Notes under the pieces: generated by a model
Database searches by the model: none
The model's input: the letters and a program-made list of their open reading frames with translations, nothing else
Told to the model about the DNA's origin: nothing
Part shown: piece after piece, positions 45,488-54,404 of the stretch
Layout: the number at the start of each line of letters is the position of its first letter
How positions within the stretch are numbered: position 1 is the first letter of the stretch
Assembly: GCA_965228905.1 (NCBI GenBank)
Contig: CBDDII010000003.1
Coordinates: 310,001 to 374,000, forward strand
Source of the DNA: CALKXV01 sp965228905
GTDB lineage: Bacteria; Pseudomonadota; Alphaproteobacteria; Rhodobacterales; Rhodobacteraceae
DNA length: 64,000 bases
Reading direction: 5' to 3'
Position numbers and translations under genes: made by a program

Positions 45488-46563
45488 GCCTTTGCCCCTT
45501 TCTTCCCAGACCCCAGAAGCGCAGGTTGCCGATCATCCAACGGCCATCGCGGGCGTGGCACCAGGGGCACCATCCCTGGGTCGCCGATCCGATCCAATTC
45601 GATGCCCGCCCATGCGATCATCGCGGCGTTGTCAGTGCAAAGCGCAATTGGTGGGGCCGTGAAAGTAACGCCTGCCCCTTGTGAAACAGTCTCTAATCCA
45701 GCGCGGATAGCCTTGTTTGCGGCAACTCCTCCCGCGACGGCAATGACCGGATGCGGTGGTCGCAGTTTCAGGTAAAGGTCGATGGCGCGGGAAGTCTTGA
45801 CGCTCAGAACCTCGGCAACTGCTTGCTGAAAACCTGCGCAAAGGTCTGCGCAGTCGCCCTCGGTCAGACCGCCCTTGCTTTCGATCAGGATGTCTTTCTC
45901 TCGGATCAGGGCGGTTTTCAGCCCCGAAAAGCTCATGTCGCAGCCTTCGCGATCCAACATGGGACGGGGAAACCTGAACCGGTCGGGATCGCCCTTCATC
46001 GCGGCTTGTTCGACAGAGGGACCACCCGGTTGCGTCAGCCCCAGAACGCGGGCGGTCTTGTCGAAGGCCTCGCCCGGCGCGTCGTCGATGGTTCCGCCGA
46101 GACGTTGAAATCTGTCCGGTCCTTCGACGATCAGCAACTGGCAATGACCGCCCGAGACCAAAAGCATCAGGTAGGGAAAGGTAATGTCGTCGGTCAGTCG
46201 TGGCGTCAGGCAATGCCCTGCCAGGTGGTTGACGCCAATCAGGGGCTTTCCGGCACCAGTCGCAATGCCTCGGGCGCACATCACACCGGAAATGACACCG
46301 CCGATCAGACCGGGCCCGGACGTCACGGCAATCGCGTCTATCTGGCTGAGGCGGATCCCGGCCTCCGACAGGGCCGTTTCCACCGCGATGTCCAGCTTTT
46401 CGGCATGGGCGCGAGCGGCGATTTCCGGAACCACGCCGCCGAAGGCTTCGTGAAGCGCGTTCTGGTCGGCCACGATTGACGAAAGAATTTGCCTGTCGTC
46501 CGACACCACGGCCGCCGCCGTGTCGTCACAACTGGATTCGATGCCAAGGAAAAGCTTTGTCAT
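45484..46563 (-). CDS. tsaD: tRNA t6A synthesis protein TsaD
   Basis: Transfers threonylcarbamoyl to tRNA A37. The start LGIESSCDDTAAAVV is the family signature. The metal-binding HLAGH is in GVNHLAGHCL, and the ASKHA nucleotide motif VAGGVAAN lies near the end. Length is 359 aa from the ATG at 46563; an upstream in-frame extension overlaps the divergent hemD region and is rejected. The partner tsaE is about 10 kb to the left. Confidence 0.96.
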   Translation of the reverse strand: MTKLFLGIESSCDDTAAAVVSDDRQILSSIVADQNALHEAFGGVVPEIAARAHAEKLDIAVETALSEAGIRLSQIDAIAVTSGPGLIGGVISGVMCARGIATGAGKPLIGVNHLAGHCLTPRLTDDITFPYLMLLVSGGHCQLLIVEGPDRFQRLGGTIDDAPGEAFDKTARVLGLTQPGGPSVEQAAMKGDPDRFRFPRPMLDREGCDMSFSGLKTALIREKDILIESKGGLTEGDCADLCAGFQQAVAEVLSVKTSRAIDLYLKLRPPHPVIAVAGGVAANKAIRAGLETVSQGAGVTFTAPPIALCTDNAAMIAWAGIELDRIGDPGMVPLVPRPRWPLDDRQPALLGSGKKGAKA

Positions 46564-46638
46564 ATGCGTATTGGTTGCGTGGTTGATCCCCCGCAGGTAA
46601 CACCGGGCCATGCGCCGTACAAGCAAGGCCTCTGAACG

Positions 46639-47313
46639 ATGACCGCCGGGCCGATCCTGCTTTTGACCCGACCGACGGCGCAATCCCAAGACTTCCTGAA
46701 TCTATGCGAGCGCAGGTTGGACCGGCCCGTAACTGCCGTGATTTCACCGATCATGAAAATCGAAAAAACCGGCGAACCCTGGAATCTGGATGGCGCGACG
46801 CTTGTCGTGACCTCTGCCAATGCCGTGCGCGCCCTGTCGGGTGCAATCAAGGGACGATCAGTCGTGACAGTAGGCGAGGCGACAGCGGATCTTGCACGCG
46901 CAAACGGGGCTGTTGCGCAGTGTCTGGGCGAAACGGCGGATGCTTTCCTTGCCCAGGCGGACAGCCTGATACCTCCGGTGGTCGTGGCTCGAGGGGTTCA
47001 TGCAAGGCTGGACTTGGCAGAGGCGCTGATATCGCGTGGAACTGATGCCAGATCAGTCACTGTTTACGATCAAATCGCAGCCCCCTTGAGCGAGGAGGCG
47101 AGGGATTTGTTGTCAGGAACCCGATCCGTCGTGGCACCCGTCTTCTCACCCCGCAGCGCCATACTGCTGGCGGCTCATTCGATCACCGCTCCGCTGGAAA
47201 TTTGTGCAATCAGCGCAGCAGTCGCGCAGGCATGGACCGGACCGGGCAGGGTGCGTGTCGCAGATCACCCGACAGCCGAAGCAATGTGCGACCTTGTGAC
47301 CACGGCACTTTGA
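46639..47313 (+). CDS. hemD: Uroporphyrinogen-III synthase
   Basis: Cyclises hydroxymethylbilane to uroporphyrinogen III. Sequence conservation in this family is low. The assignment rests on LLLTRPTAQSQ at the start, LVVTSANAVRAL, VVTVGEATA, VARG and VYDQIA, and on the order hemD-hemX-like-hemY. Length is 224 aa. hemC, which often precedes hemD divergently from tsaD, is missing between these genes. Confidence 0.88.
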   Translation: MTAGPILLLTRPTAQSQDFLNLCERRLDRPVTAVISPIMKIEKTGEPWNLDGATLVVTSANAVRALSGAIKGRSVVTVGEATADLARANGAVAQCLGETADAFLAQADSLIPPVVVARGVHARLDLAEALISRGTDARSVTVYDQIAAPLSEEARDLLSGTRSVVAPVFSPRSAILLAAHSITAPLEICAISAAVAQAWTGPGRVRVADHPTAEAMCDLVTTAL

Positions 47314-47335
47314 CCGCTCGCCTTGTTGAGCGGTC
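47312..47335. repeat. Inverted repeat after hemD
   Basis: GACCGCTC (47312-47319) and GAGCGGTC (47328-47335) form an 8-bp stem with an 8-base loop, starting within the hemD stop codon. There is no T tract; it may stabilise the hemD message or act as a weak terminator. Confidence 0.5.
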
Positions 47336-47394
47336 GAACGGTCCCTAAACTCAAGACAGGCCCCAAAGCCCACTGTGCAAGCAAAGGTAAAAGC

Positions 47395-48684
47395 GTGAAC
47401 TCAAAGCCAGATTCGCCGGAAAAGCCCGAAAAACCTGACGATTCCGAGTATGAGCAGGAGTTTGAAACGCCTGATCCGCTTACCGAATCGTCTGACGACA
47501 CGCCCGTCTTGCTGGATGACGAATCCGAAGACACCTCTGATGATCTGCTTGGGCTCGATGATTTTCCGGAACAAGAGGATGTTTCCGAAGAAGCATCGGA
47601 AACTTTCCCCCCTGCAGAGCCGCAGCCGCGACGTGGCGGTTTCTTTCCACTGTTTCTTGGCGGTGTTGTTGCAGGCGGCGTTGGCTTCGCCTCCGCATTT
47701 CTTTTGTTGCCCGGTCTTTCCGGCACTTCCGAGGATACGGCCCGTGCCCTTGATGGCGTTGCGGCAAATACCGCAGACCTGAGTGAACTTTCCGAAAAAC
47801 TCGACAGTGTCGGTGCCTCCATACCCGAAGCCACCGATATTTCCGGGCTGGAAAGCAGTGTTGCCGCCCTGGAAAGCACCATCGGTGAAATCTCCGGAGA
47901 TGTTTCGAGCCTGACGCAAAGCGTGGCCGAAGCCGATGCGACGCTGGAAAGCAGCCTGTCCGACCTGACCGCACAATTAGCCACGCTTCGCGAACGTATC
48001 GCGACGCTTGAGGTAGACAGCGGGAACACGAACTCCGCCCAGGCCGACGAAGCCGAGGCACAACTGTCGGCGTTTCAGGCCGACCTTGAAAGCCTGGTCA
48101 GCGAGGCCGAAGAGCGGATTGTGGCAGCGGAAGAGAAGGCGCAGGCGATCCTTGCCGAAGCGCAGGCTGCCGCAGAGGCCAGAGAGGCTGACGCGGCGCG
48201 TGAGGCGGAACTTGCCGGTCAGCGGGCGGCGCTGGCCAAGTTGAAATCGGCGCTGGATGCCGGTGCGTCCTTTGACGATGTAGTGGCCGCTCTGGGCGAC
48301 CTGCCGCCGGAACTTGCCCGGCACGCCGACTCTGGCATCCCCACGCTTGTCTCTCTTCAACAGGGTTTTGCGCCCGCCGCCCGTTCCGCACTTGCCACCG
48401 TGCAAACCGTGCCGGAAGACGCCTCGACCGGCGAACGTCTGACCGCCTTTCTTAAGCGTCAGACCAATGCACGCTCGCTTACCCCGAAAGACGGAAACGA
48501 CCCCGACGCCGTGCTGTCCCGTGCCGAGGCGCATCTGTCCGAGGGCAGGCTGGAGGAAACCTTGACCGAGGTCTCGGCCCTACCGGAAGAAGCGCGCAAA
48601 GCGATGTCAGGCTGGCTGACCGACGCAGAAATCCGACAATCGGCGTTGCAGGCCGCCGATTCCCTATCCGCCAAACTGAATTGA
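47395..48684 (+). CDS. HemX/mitofilin-like inner-membrane protein
   Basis: A 429-aa protein with an acidic N-terminal part (residues 1-75, rich in Asp, Glu and Ser), one membrane helix (LFLGGVVAGGVGFASAFLLL), and a long coiled coil (about 120-290) with many Ala/Glu/Ser heptads, ending in a helical C-terminal domain. This matches the alphaproteobacterial mitofilin (COG4223) group between hemD and hemY. The start is a GTG at 47395 with AAAGG upstream; a TTG at 47323 is less likely. Confidence 0.8.
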   Translation: MNSKPDSPEKPEKPDDSEYEQEFETPDPLTESSDDTPVLLDDESEDTSDDLLGLDDFPEQEDVSEEASETFPPAEPQPRRGGFFPLFLGGVVAGGVGFASAFLLLPGLSGTSEDTARALDGVAANTADLSELSEKLDSVGASIPEATDISGLESSVAALESTIGEISGDVSSLTQSVAEADATLESSLSDLTAQLATLRERIATLEVDSGNTNSAQADEAEAQLSAFQADLESLVSEAEERIVAAEEKAQAILAEAQAAAEAREADAAREAELAGQRAALAKLKSALDAGASFDDVVAALGDLPPELARHADSGIPTLVSLQQGFAPAARSALATVQTVPEDASTGERLTAFLKRQTNARSLTPKDGNDPDAVLSRAEAHLSEGRLEETLTEVSALPEEARKAMSGWLTDAEIRQSALQAADSLSAKLN

Positions 48685-48691
48685 GAGCCCG

Positions 48692-50260
48692 ATGCTTTGG
48701 TCCCTATTGAAGATTGTACTGTTCATGGTCCTGGTCGCCGCGGCCGCCTGGGGCGCTGGTCTCCTCATGGAAACCGACGGGGGCGTGCAGATTGCCTTTG
48801 CCGGAACGGAATACACGCTTGGGCCGCTTGAATCCGTCATTGCCCTGCTCTTGCTGGTGGCTGCCGCCTGGGTGTTGTTCAAGCTGGTCGGGCTGGTGGT
48901 CACTTTCCTGCGCTTCGCCGCGGGCGACAAGACCGCCATCGACCGCTTTTTCGACCGGCGACGCGAGCGTAAAGGGTTTGACGCGCTGGCCGAAGGGATG
49001 CTGGCGCTCGCATCCGGTGAGGGCAAGCAGGCCATCGCCAAGGCGACCAAGGCCGAGAAACTGCTTCGCCGCCCAGAGCTGACAACCCTTCTGACCGCCC
49101 AGGCGGCCGAACAGGCTGGTGATGCCCAGATGGCCGAAACGGCCTATAAAAAGCTGCTGCGCGACGAACGCACCCGCTTTGTGGGTGTGCGCGGTCTGAT
49201 GAAACAACAGCTTCAGGCCGGAAACACCGATACCGCCATGGCACTGGCCGAAAAGGCCTTTTCGCTGCGTCCCGGCCACGTGGAAACCCAGGACGTCTTG
49301 TTGGAACTTCAGGCCAGCAATCACGATTGGTCCGGGGCCAGAAAGACCCTGGGCGCAAAGCTGAAATATGGCGGGCTACCCCGTGATGTGCACAAGCGGC
49401 GCGATGCGGTTCTGGCACTGGGCGAAGCAAAAGACATCGTCAACGAAGACAGCCCGATTGAAGCCCGTGAAAAGGCCATCGAGGCGAACCGGCTTTCGCC
49501 CGATCTGATCCCGGCCGCCGTTATGGCTGCAGACGGATATATCTCGCAGAACAAGCCCCGTAACGCCGCCCGCCTTTTGACCAAGGCCTGGGGCGCCCAA
49601 CCGCATCCCGACCTCGCAGCGGCCTTCGCCCGGATCGCCCCGGACGAAACCACCGCGGAGCGGATCAAGCGGTTCCGCGCGCTAACCAACCAGCACACCG
49701 ACCATCCCGAGACCATCATGCTGGCTGCAGAACTTCAGATCGCAGCCGAGGATTATCCCGCAGCCCGCACCGCGATGGGTGATCTGGCCGAGAAGGAACC
49801 ATCGGCCCGCGCCCTGACGATTATGGCGGCCATCGAGCGCGGCACAGGCTCGGATGACGCGATCGTCAAAGGTTGGCTGGCGCGGGCGCTGACAGCGCCG
49901 CGCGGTCCGCAATGGGTCTGTGACAAGTGCAACCGTGTCCACGCCGAATGGCACCCGGTCTGCGAGGGATGCGAAAGCTTCGACACGCTCAGCTGGAAAC
50001 AGCCCAAGGACGCCAGCGCACCCCTGCCGGCCGGCGCCGAGATGCTGCCATTGATCGTGGGACAAATCGCGGGGCCAGCCGACATCGAGGTCTCGGGCGA
50101 AGACGACGCCGCGGCGGACGCCGCCAAGGATGTCTCTGGCGACGCCGAGGATATCGCGCCGGAACTTTCAGAGGCCGACCCCGACGGAGAGGACGATCCT
50201 GAAACCGCCAACGCGGACGGCCCTCCCTTGGACTACGCCGTCGAAAAAGAGGCAAAATAG
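48692..50260 (+). CDS. HemY-type TPR membrane protein with C-terminal zinc ribbon
   Basis: A 522-aa HemY N-domain protein. Two membrane helices (about residues 5-25 and 48-70) are followed by TPR-like helical repeats (about 95-400). Near residue 408 the sequence WVCDKCNRV...HPVCEGC has four cysteines, as in a zinc ribbon, and an acidic tail follows. HemY proteins are linked to heme synthesis by gene order, but their biochemical role is not defined. This is not the eukaryote-like protoporphyrinogen oxidase also called HemY. Confidence 0.85.
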   Translation: MLWSLLKIVLFMVLVAAAAWGAGLLMETDGGVQIAFAGTEYTLGPLESVIALLLLVAAAWVLFKLVGLVVTFLRFAAGDKTAIDRFFDRRRERKGFDALAEGMLALASGEGKQAIAKATKAEKLLRRPELTTLLTAQAAEQAGDAQMAETAYKKLLRDERTRFVGVRGLMKQQLQAGNTDTAMALAEKAFSLRPGHVETQDVLLELQASNHDWSGARKTLGAKLKYGGLPRDVHKRRDAVLALGEAKDIVNEDSPIEAREKAIEANRLSPDLIPAAVMAADGYISQNKPRNAARLLTKAWGAQPHPDLAAAFARIAPDETTAERIKRFRALTNQHTDHPETIMLAAELQIAAEDYPAARTAMGDLAEKEPSARALTIMAAIERGTGSDDAIVKGWLARALTAPRGPQWVCDKCNRVHAEWHPVCEGCESFDTLSWKQPKDASAPLPAGAEMLPLIVGQIAGPADIEVSGEDDAAADAAKDVSGDAEDIAPELSEADPDGEDDPETANADGPPLDYAVEKEAK

Positions 50261-50304
50261 GGCTATTCGCCCCCGCAAATCCCTGCTATCAGGCCCGCCG
50301 GTAA

Positions 50305-50380
50305 GCCGCTGTAGCTCAGCTGGTAGAGCACGTCATTCGTAATGATGGGGTCGGGGGTTCGAGTCCCTTCAGCGGCACCA
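50305..50380 (+). tRNA. tRNA-Thr (anticodon CGU)
   Basis: A 76-base cloverleaf with acceptor GCCGCTG pairing with CAGCGGC, D-arm GCTCAGCTGGTAGAGC, anticodon loop TTCGTAA with CGT at 50338-50340, T-arm GGGGGTTCGAGTCCC, and encoded CCA at 50378-50380. It reads ACG threonine codons. Confidence 0.97.
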
Positions 50381-50427
50381 CTTTCCTACAAAGTTTAGCG
50401 CAATGCCATCCGGACGCACGGATGTGG

Positions 50428-51741
50428 CTACTGTCCGACGTCCTCAGGCCCCAGGATTCCCAACCAGATCTCATCCGGATCGAGGTCGGAGTAGTCGAGA
50501 TCCTGTTCACGAAGCCAACCGCCCAAGTAAGTCAGGAAGTCCCGGCAGCGGATCTGGGCAGGGCGAAAACGCGGGGTCCAGTTGGGTGTGTTCCAGCCGT
50601 CCCACGGGATTTCGGGGTTGATATGCGGACCGATAGAGCCTCCTGCAACAACGCATTTCCCGACGGATTCAAGCGTCTGGCGTGAGATCAATCCAACGGG
50701 TGGATCATATCGGGACAATTCTGCCGCATGACATTCATAACCTTCGACCGTGCTGTCACCGTAGGGCGTCGCACGCACCCCTTGGAACCACTGCCTGCCC
50801 AGATGAAACGCTGCGTTCTGTCCGAACTCGGCACCGTCGTGCGTGAAATCGCATTCGGCGAAGACGAAACCGTAGGGCGTGCGGATATTGGTACTGGGGG
50901 CGGTGACCCATCCTTTCGCACCGCGCAGACCGCGCGAGTGGATGGTGCAGTTCTGAAAAAACGCGGTGGCAGCGCCGAAGATGAAATCGACATCCCCTTC
51001 GACAAGGCAATCGGTCAGGCAGGTGCGTGCGGTCGAAAATGGTGTGGGCGATTGCAGGTAAAGCGTATCCTGAAAACCCGAGAGTTCGAGGTCATGCAGA
51101 TGCACACGGTCCGCACCCGCCACATGCAGCGCAACCGCCTGATGCTGCCCCCGCGCAAAGCGTCCTTCGGCATCGGGGGCCTCGCCGGAAGGCGCGGCGG
51201 CAGCACGATCACAGGCGTAAAGGTTCTCGACCCGAAGCCCTGAAATCACCGCGTCGTCGCTTTCTATGCGCAGAACCGCCGAATTGCCGGTCGTGACCAC
51301 CTCGCGTGCGGCGATGCGATCAAAAATCGCTTTGGTCGAGGGACGCGCTTTGGCGAAACGGCCTTGAAAACGCGCCCCGAACTCCTGCCCCGGCATCATC
51401 GCGTCAATGCGCGCCGAGATCGTGGGATTTCCAATGCCCCTAAGCGTGAGAGGTGGCGCAGCTTTCGGCAGATAGACCGGGCCTTCGTATCGCCCAGCGG
51501 TAATTTCAATCGTCCGCCGGTGCTTGGCCCCTTCGCCCTTGGCGTCACGGATGGCCTGATCGACGGCCTCCTGAACAGTTGAAAAGGCACCTGCCTTAGT
51601 GCCGGTTTGGTCGACGACATAGTCGGCGGGCAGTTCAAGCGCCTTGCCCCCGACAGGATCCCAAGGGTCCAGCCGTTCCGCACCCGCCAGGCCCGTCCGG
51701 CTCAGAACGCTCTTGCGATCAAAGCTCCGCTCTCTGCCCAC
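50428..51741 (-). CDS. Pectin methylesterase (CE8), no signal peptide
   Basis: Carbohydrate esterase family 8, which removes methyl groups from galacturonan. All CE8 active-site segments are present: HQAVALHV, GFQDTLYLQ with one catalytic Asp, GDVDFIFGAATAFF with the second, and HLGRQW with the Arg. Length is 437 aa. The N-terminus (MGRERSFDRK) is charged with no signal peptide, so it probably acts in the cytoplasm on imported oligomers. It is the last gene of the pectin operon, six bases after the GH105 gene. A small CATCCG/CGGATG hairpin lies beyond the stop. Confidence 0.9.
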   Translation of the reverse strand: MGRERSFDRKSVLSRTGLAGAERLDPWDPVGGKALELPADYVVDQTGTKAGAFSTVQEAVDQAIRDAKGEGAKHRRTIEITAGRYEGPVYLPKAAPPLTLRGIGNPTISARIDAMMPGQEFGARFQGRFAKARPSTKAIFDRIAAREVVTTGNSAVLRIESDDAVISGLRVENLYACDRAAAAPSGEAPDAEGRFARGQHQAVALHVAGADRVHLHDLELSGFQDTLYLQSPTPFSTARTCLTDCLVEGDVDFIFGAATAFFQNCTIHSRGLRGAKGWVTAPSTNIRTPYGFVFAECDFTHDGAEFGQNAAFHLGRQWFQGVRATPYGDSTVEGYECHAAELSRYDPPVGLISRQTLESVGKCVVAGGSIGPHINPEIPWDGWNTPNWTPRFRPAQIRCRDFLTYLGGWLREQDLDYSDLDPDEIWLGILGPEDVGQ

Positions 51742-51747
51742 CGTCCC

Positions 51748-52845
51748 TCATCCGTTCGCGAACAGAGTCTGCCTGGTTGGCTTGGACATGCTGTCAGCCG
51801 CATGACACATCATGAGCGGTCCGACCCCCTTGGCATCGTCGGCCACGCGGGCTTCGGTCAGATAGTACTCGGCACTTCCATCACGAAAACGGTCTTGAAA
51901 GGGACCAAGACCCGCAACTTCGCAAATCTCGACCATCATGTGACCTCCACCGGGTTTCGGGCGAACGACCCGCGCCACCAACTGATCGTATAGCCCCGCG
52001 ATCTGTCCGTCGAACAACCCAAGGTCATGACCCTTCAACAGCGCGTAGACAAACATTGCCGAGGCTGAACTTTCTTCGTAGTTGCCGGGCAGGTCGGGGC
52101 GGTCGATGACCTGAAGCCACAACCCGTCAGGGCGACGCAACCGGGCGATGTCTGCCAACAGAGTCTGGGTTTTCTGTTGCAGTGGCGCAAAGCGGGCAGG
52201 GCCGACGAGTTCGGCGATATCCACCAGCGCCATCGCCAGCCAGCCTAGCGCACGCGCCCAATGTGCAGGCGACTGGCCGGTCTCGGGATCGGACCAGCTT
52301 TGTTTGCGGGATTCGTCCAGCGCATGGGCGTAAAGCCCGGTTTCCGGAACGTAAGTCAGCTCCAGCGCGGTCGCGACCTGTCTCAGGGCATCGTCAACCA
52401 ACTCGGGTTGATCCGTGCGCTGGGCATAACCGATCTGGAACGGCGGCCCCATGTATAGCCCGTCCAACCAGACCTGCCACGGATAGCGCAGCTTGTGCCA
52501 ATAGACGCCCGAGCGGGTGCGCGGATGGGTGGCAAGCTGCCGCATCAGCAAACCGGCCGCGTCAAGGTAACGATTCTTCCCCGTCACTTCGTGCAGGAAC
52601 AGCAGGGTGCGCCCGGTCAGAATATTGTCGATGTTGTATTCGTCGGCGTCGTACCCGATCAGGCTAGGCCCCGGTCCGATCTGCGGTTCCACCATGCGAA
52701 GGATGTGATCCAGCCAGTGCTGATCGCCGGTGGTCAGGTACAACAATTCCAGCCCGCGATAGACGCAACCGTCTTCATAGCACCATGACCCACCCTTGTA
52801 GTGTCGATGGGCCGTTGCGTAGGCGTCGAAATATTCGGTCAGCAT
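51748..52845 (-). CDS. Unsaturated rhamnogalacturonyl/galacturonyl hydrolase (GH105)
   Basis: GH105 enzyme that removes the unsaturated uronic acid left by pectate or rhamnogalacturonan lyases. It is 365 aa in an (alpha/alpha)6 pattern, with VWLDGLYMGPPF carrying the catalytic Asp (as in YteR), GQSPAHWARALGWLAMAL, and YEESSASAMF. There is no signal peptide. Its start overlaps the GH28 stop by seven bases. Confidence 0.9.
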   Translation of the reverse strand: MLTEYFDAYATAHRHYKGGSWCYEDGCVYRGLELLYLTTGDQHWLDHILRMVEPQIGPGPSLIGYDADEYNIDNILTGRTLLFLHEVTGKNRYLDAAGLLMRQLATHPRTRSGVYWHKLRYPWQVWLDGLYMGPPFQIGYAQRTDQPELVDDALRQVATALELTYVPETGLYAHALDESRKQSWSDPETGQSPAHWARALGWLAMALVDIAELVGPARFAPLQQKTQTLLADIARLRRPDGLWLQVIDRPDLPGNYEESSASAMFVYALLKGHDLGLFDGQIAGLYDQLVARVVRPKPGGGHMMVEICEVAGLGPFQDRFRDGSAEYYLTEARVADDAKGVGPLMMCHAADSMSKPTRQTLFANG

Positions 52846-54350
52846 GGCACGAATTCCTCTTGGGTCGTCAACCGCGTAATGTCGCCGGACACTTTGGCAA
52901 ATTCGGCGATCACACCGCCGTGCCGTACCGGCGCGACCCCCAGTGCCATCAGCGGCACCTCGGCCCTGGCATCGGGATCGAAGGACACCGCGAAGTTGCT
53001 CAGGCGAACGTTCCTGATCGGGGCCTCGGGCAGGCCAAGAAGGGCGGCGGCGGCCACCGATACGCCTTTTGCGGTCACATTGGTCAGGGACACATCGTTG
53101 ATCGCGGGCGTCGTTTCCGACACCGGGGCGGGCTCACGCGATTGCACCGCGTCCGACTTGCCATCCGGGTCGCAGAAATAGAACATGTTGATCGCCAGCG
53201 GCGTGGCAACCGCCTTCATGGCGACGTTCTCCATGTGGACCGCTTCGATGGCCCCGCCACGCCCGCGCCGCGTTTTCAGGCGCAATCCGCGATCCGTACC
53301 GTCGAACTCGCAGTCGCGGATTTCGACCCCGGAAATACCGCCGGACATTTCCGAGCCAAGCACGACCGCGCCATGCCCCCGTTCCATCCGGCTGTGCGTA
53401 ATCGTGACGTTCTGGGTTGGCGCAAGGTGGTCAACTTGCCCCGGCCCGCGCTTGCCCGATTTGATTGCGATGCAATCATCACCGACCGAGATGTCCAGCC
53501 CGATCAGGCGCACATCTTGGCAGCTTTCGGGGTTCAGCCCGTCGGTATTGGGGCTGTCGGGCGGGTTCTCGATGTGCAGCGCGCAGGCGGTCAGGCGCTC
53601 GCATCCATATGGATGGATCGTCCAGGACGGAGAATTGCGAATGGTCAGCCCGGCAAGCGTGGCATCGTGACAACGCACCAGATGCAGGGTGCGGGGTCGC
53701 CGCGCACCGTCGCGGGTTTCCTTTGGCCAGTCCCACCAGTCGGCGCGATCGCCGCCACCGTCGATCGTGCCCTTGCCGACAATCGCTAGGCCTTCACACT
53801 CCACGGCGGTCACAAGTGCCGCAAAACTCGACTCGGGCAGGCCCTCCCATGTGCCAAGCACGCGGTTCTCACCGTCGCGCGCTGGAAGGATCGGCCAGCC
53901 GGACCGGTCACCGGTCGCAGCAATCTCGGCCCCTTTGGGCAGGTAGAGCGTCATGTGGGGTTTCAGGAAAATCGGCTTGGTCACATAGCGACCGGGGCGA
54001 AGGTGCAGCGTGCCACCTGCCGGGACAGCGGCGATGGCTTCTGCAAATGCCTTCGAATTGTCGGCGGAATCTGCCGTCACGCCATGATCCGTGGCTTCGA
54101 TCAACCCGGCGCATTCCGGGGTTCGAAAAGCCAAAGTACCAAGATCGCAATGCAGAAGGTAACTTGTTGCCGGGTGCAGGTCTTCGAGGAAGACTATCGC
54201 GCTATCCGTCGTCCCCTCGGCGAACACCGTTCCGTCAGCACACAGCAACTGCCACACCAAAGGCTCGGTCAGCCGGAATCGCGCACCGGGCGGCGCGATC
54301 AGAAGGGACGCCGTTCGGGACGTCACGGATATGGCTTCAAGTGTGGGCAT
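52839..54350 (-). CDS. Polygalacturonase (GH28), probably exo-acting and cytoplasmic
   Basis: A 503-aa GH28 beta-helix enzyme. An N-terminal FN3-like domain (about 1-80) precedes the helix, a layout of exo-polygalacturonases such as PehX. The four family motifs are present: NTDGLNPESC, GDDCIAIKSG, GHGAVVLGSE and RGLRLKT. There is no signal peptide. It lies downstream of the binding-protein gene after a strong intercistronic hairpin. Confidence 0.92.
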   Translation of the reverse strand: MPTLEAISVTSRTASLLIAPPGARFRLTEPLVWQLLCADGTVFAEGTTDSAIVFLEDLHPATSYLLHCDLGTLAFRTPECAGLIEATDHGVTADSADNSKAFAEAIAAVPAGGTLHLRPGRYVTKPIFLKPHMTLYLPKGAEIAATGDRSGWPILPARDGENRVLGTWEGLPESSFAALVTAVECEGLAIVGKGTIDGGGDRADWWDWPKETRDGARRPRTLHLVRCHDATLAGLTIRNSPSWTIHPYGCERLTACALHIENPPDSPNTDGLNPESCQDVRLIGLDISVGDDCIAIKSGKRGPGQVDHLAPTQNVTITHSRMERGHGAVVLGSEMSGGISGVEIRDCEFDGTDRGLRLKTRRGRGGAIEAVHMENVAMKAVATPLAINMFYFCDPDGKSDAVQSREPAPVSETTPAINDVSLTNVTAKGVSVAAAALLGLPEAPIRNVRLSNFAVSFDPDARAEVPLMALGVAPVRHGGVIAEFAKVSGDITRLTTQEEFVPC

Positions 54351-54367
54351 GGCTAAAATTCTCTGAT

Positions 54368-54396
54368 GGCGGACGCCGGTAAGCCCGGCGCCCGCC
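54368..54396 (-). repeat. Intercistronic hairpin between binding-protein and GH28 genes
   Basis: GGCGGACGCCGG (54368-54379) pairs with CCGGCGCCCGCC (54385-54396), 12 positions with one A-C mismatch and a five-base loop. It lies nine bases after the binding-protein stop, within the operon. Such hairpins protect the upstream message and give more binding protein than enzymes (inference). Confidence 0.7.
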
Positions 54397-54404
54397 GTGC
54401 TGGA

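Noticed and set aside
50305..50440. tRNA-Thr as integration site for the pectin operon
   Set aside because: The operon starts beside the tRNA, but there is no integrase and no repeated tRNA 3' end was found on the far side of the cluster.
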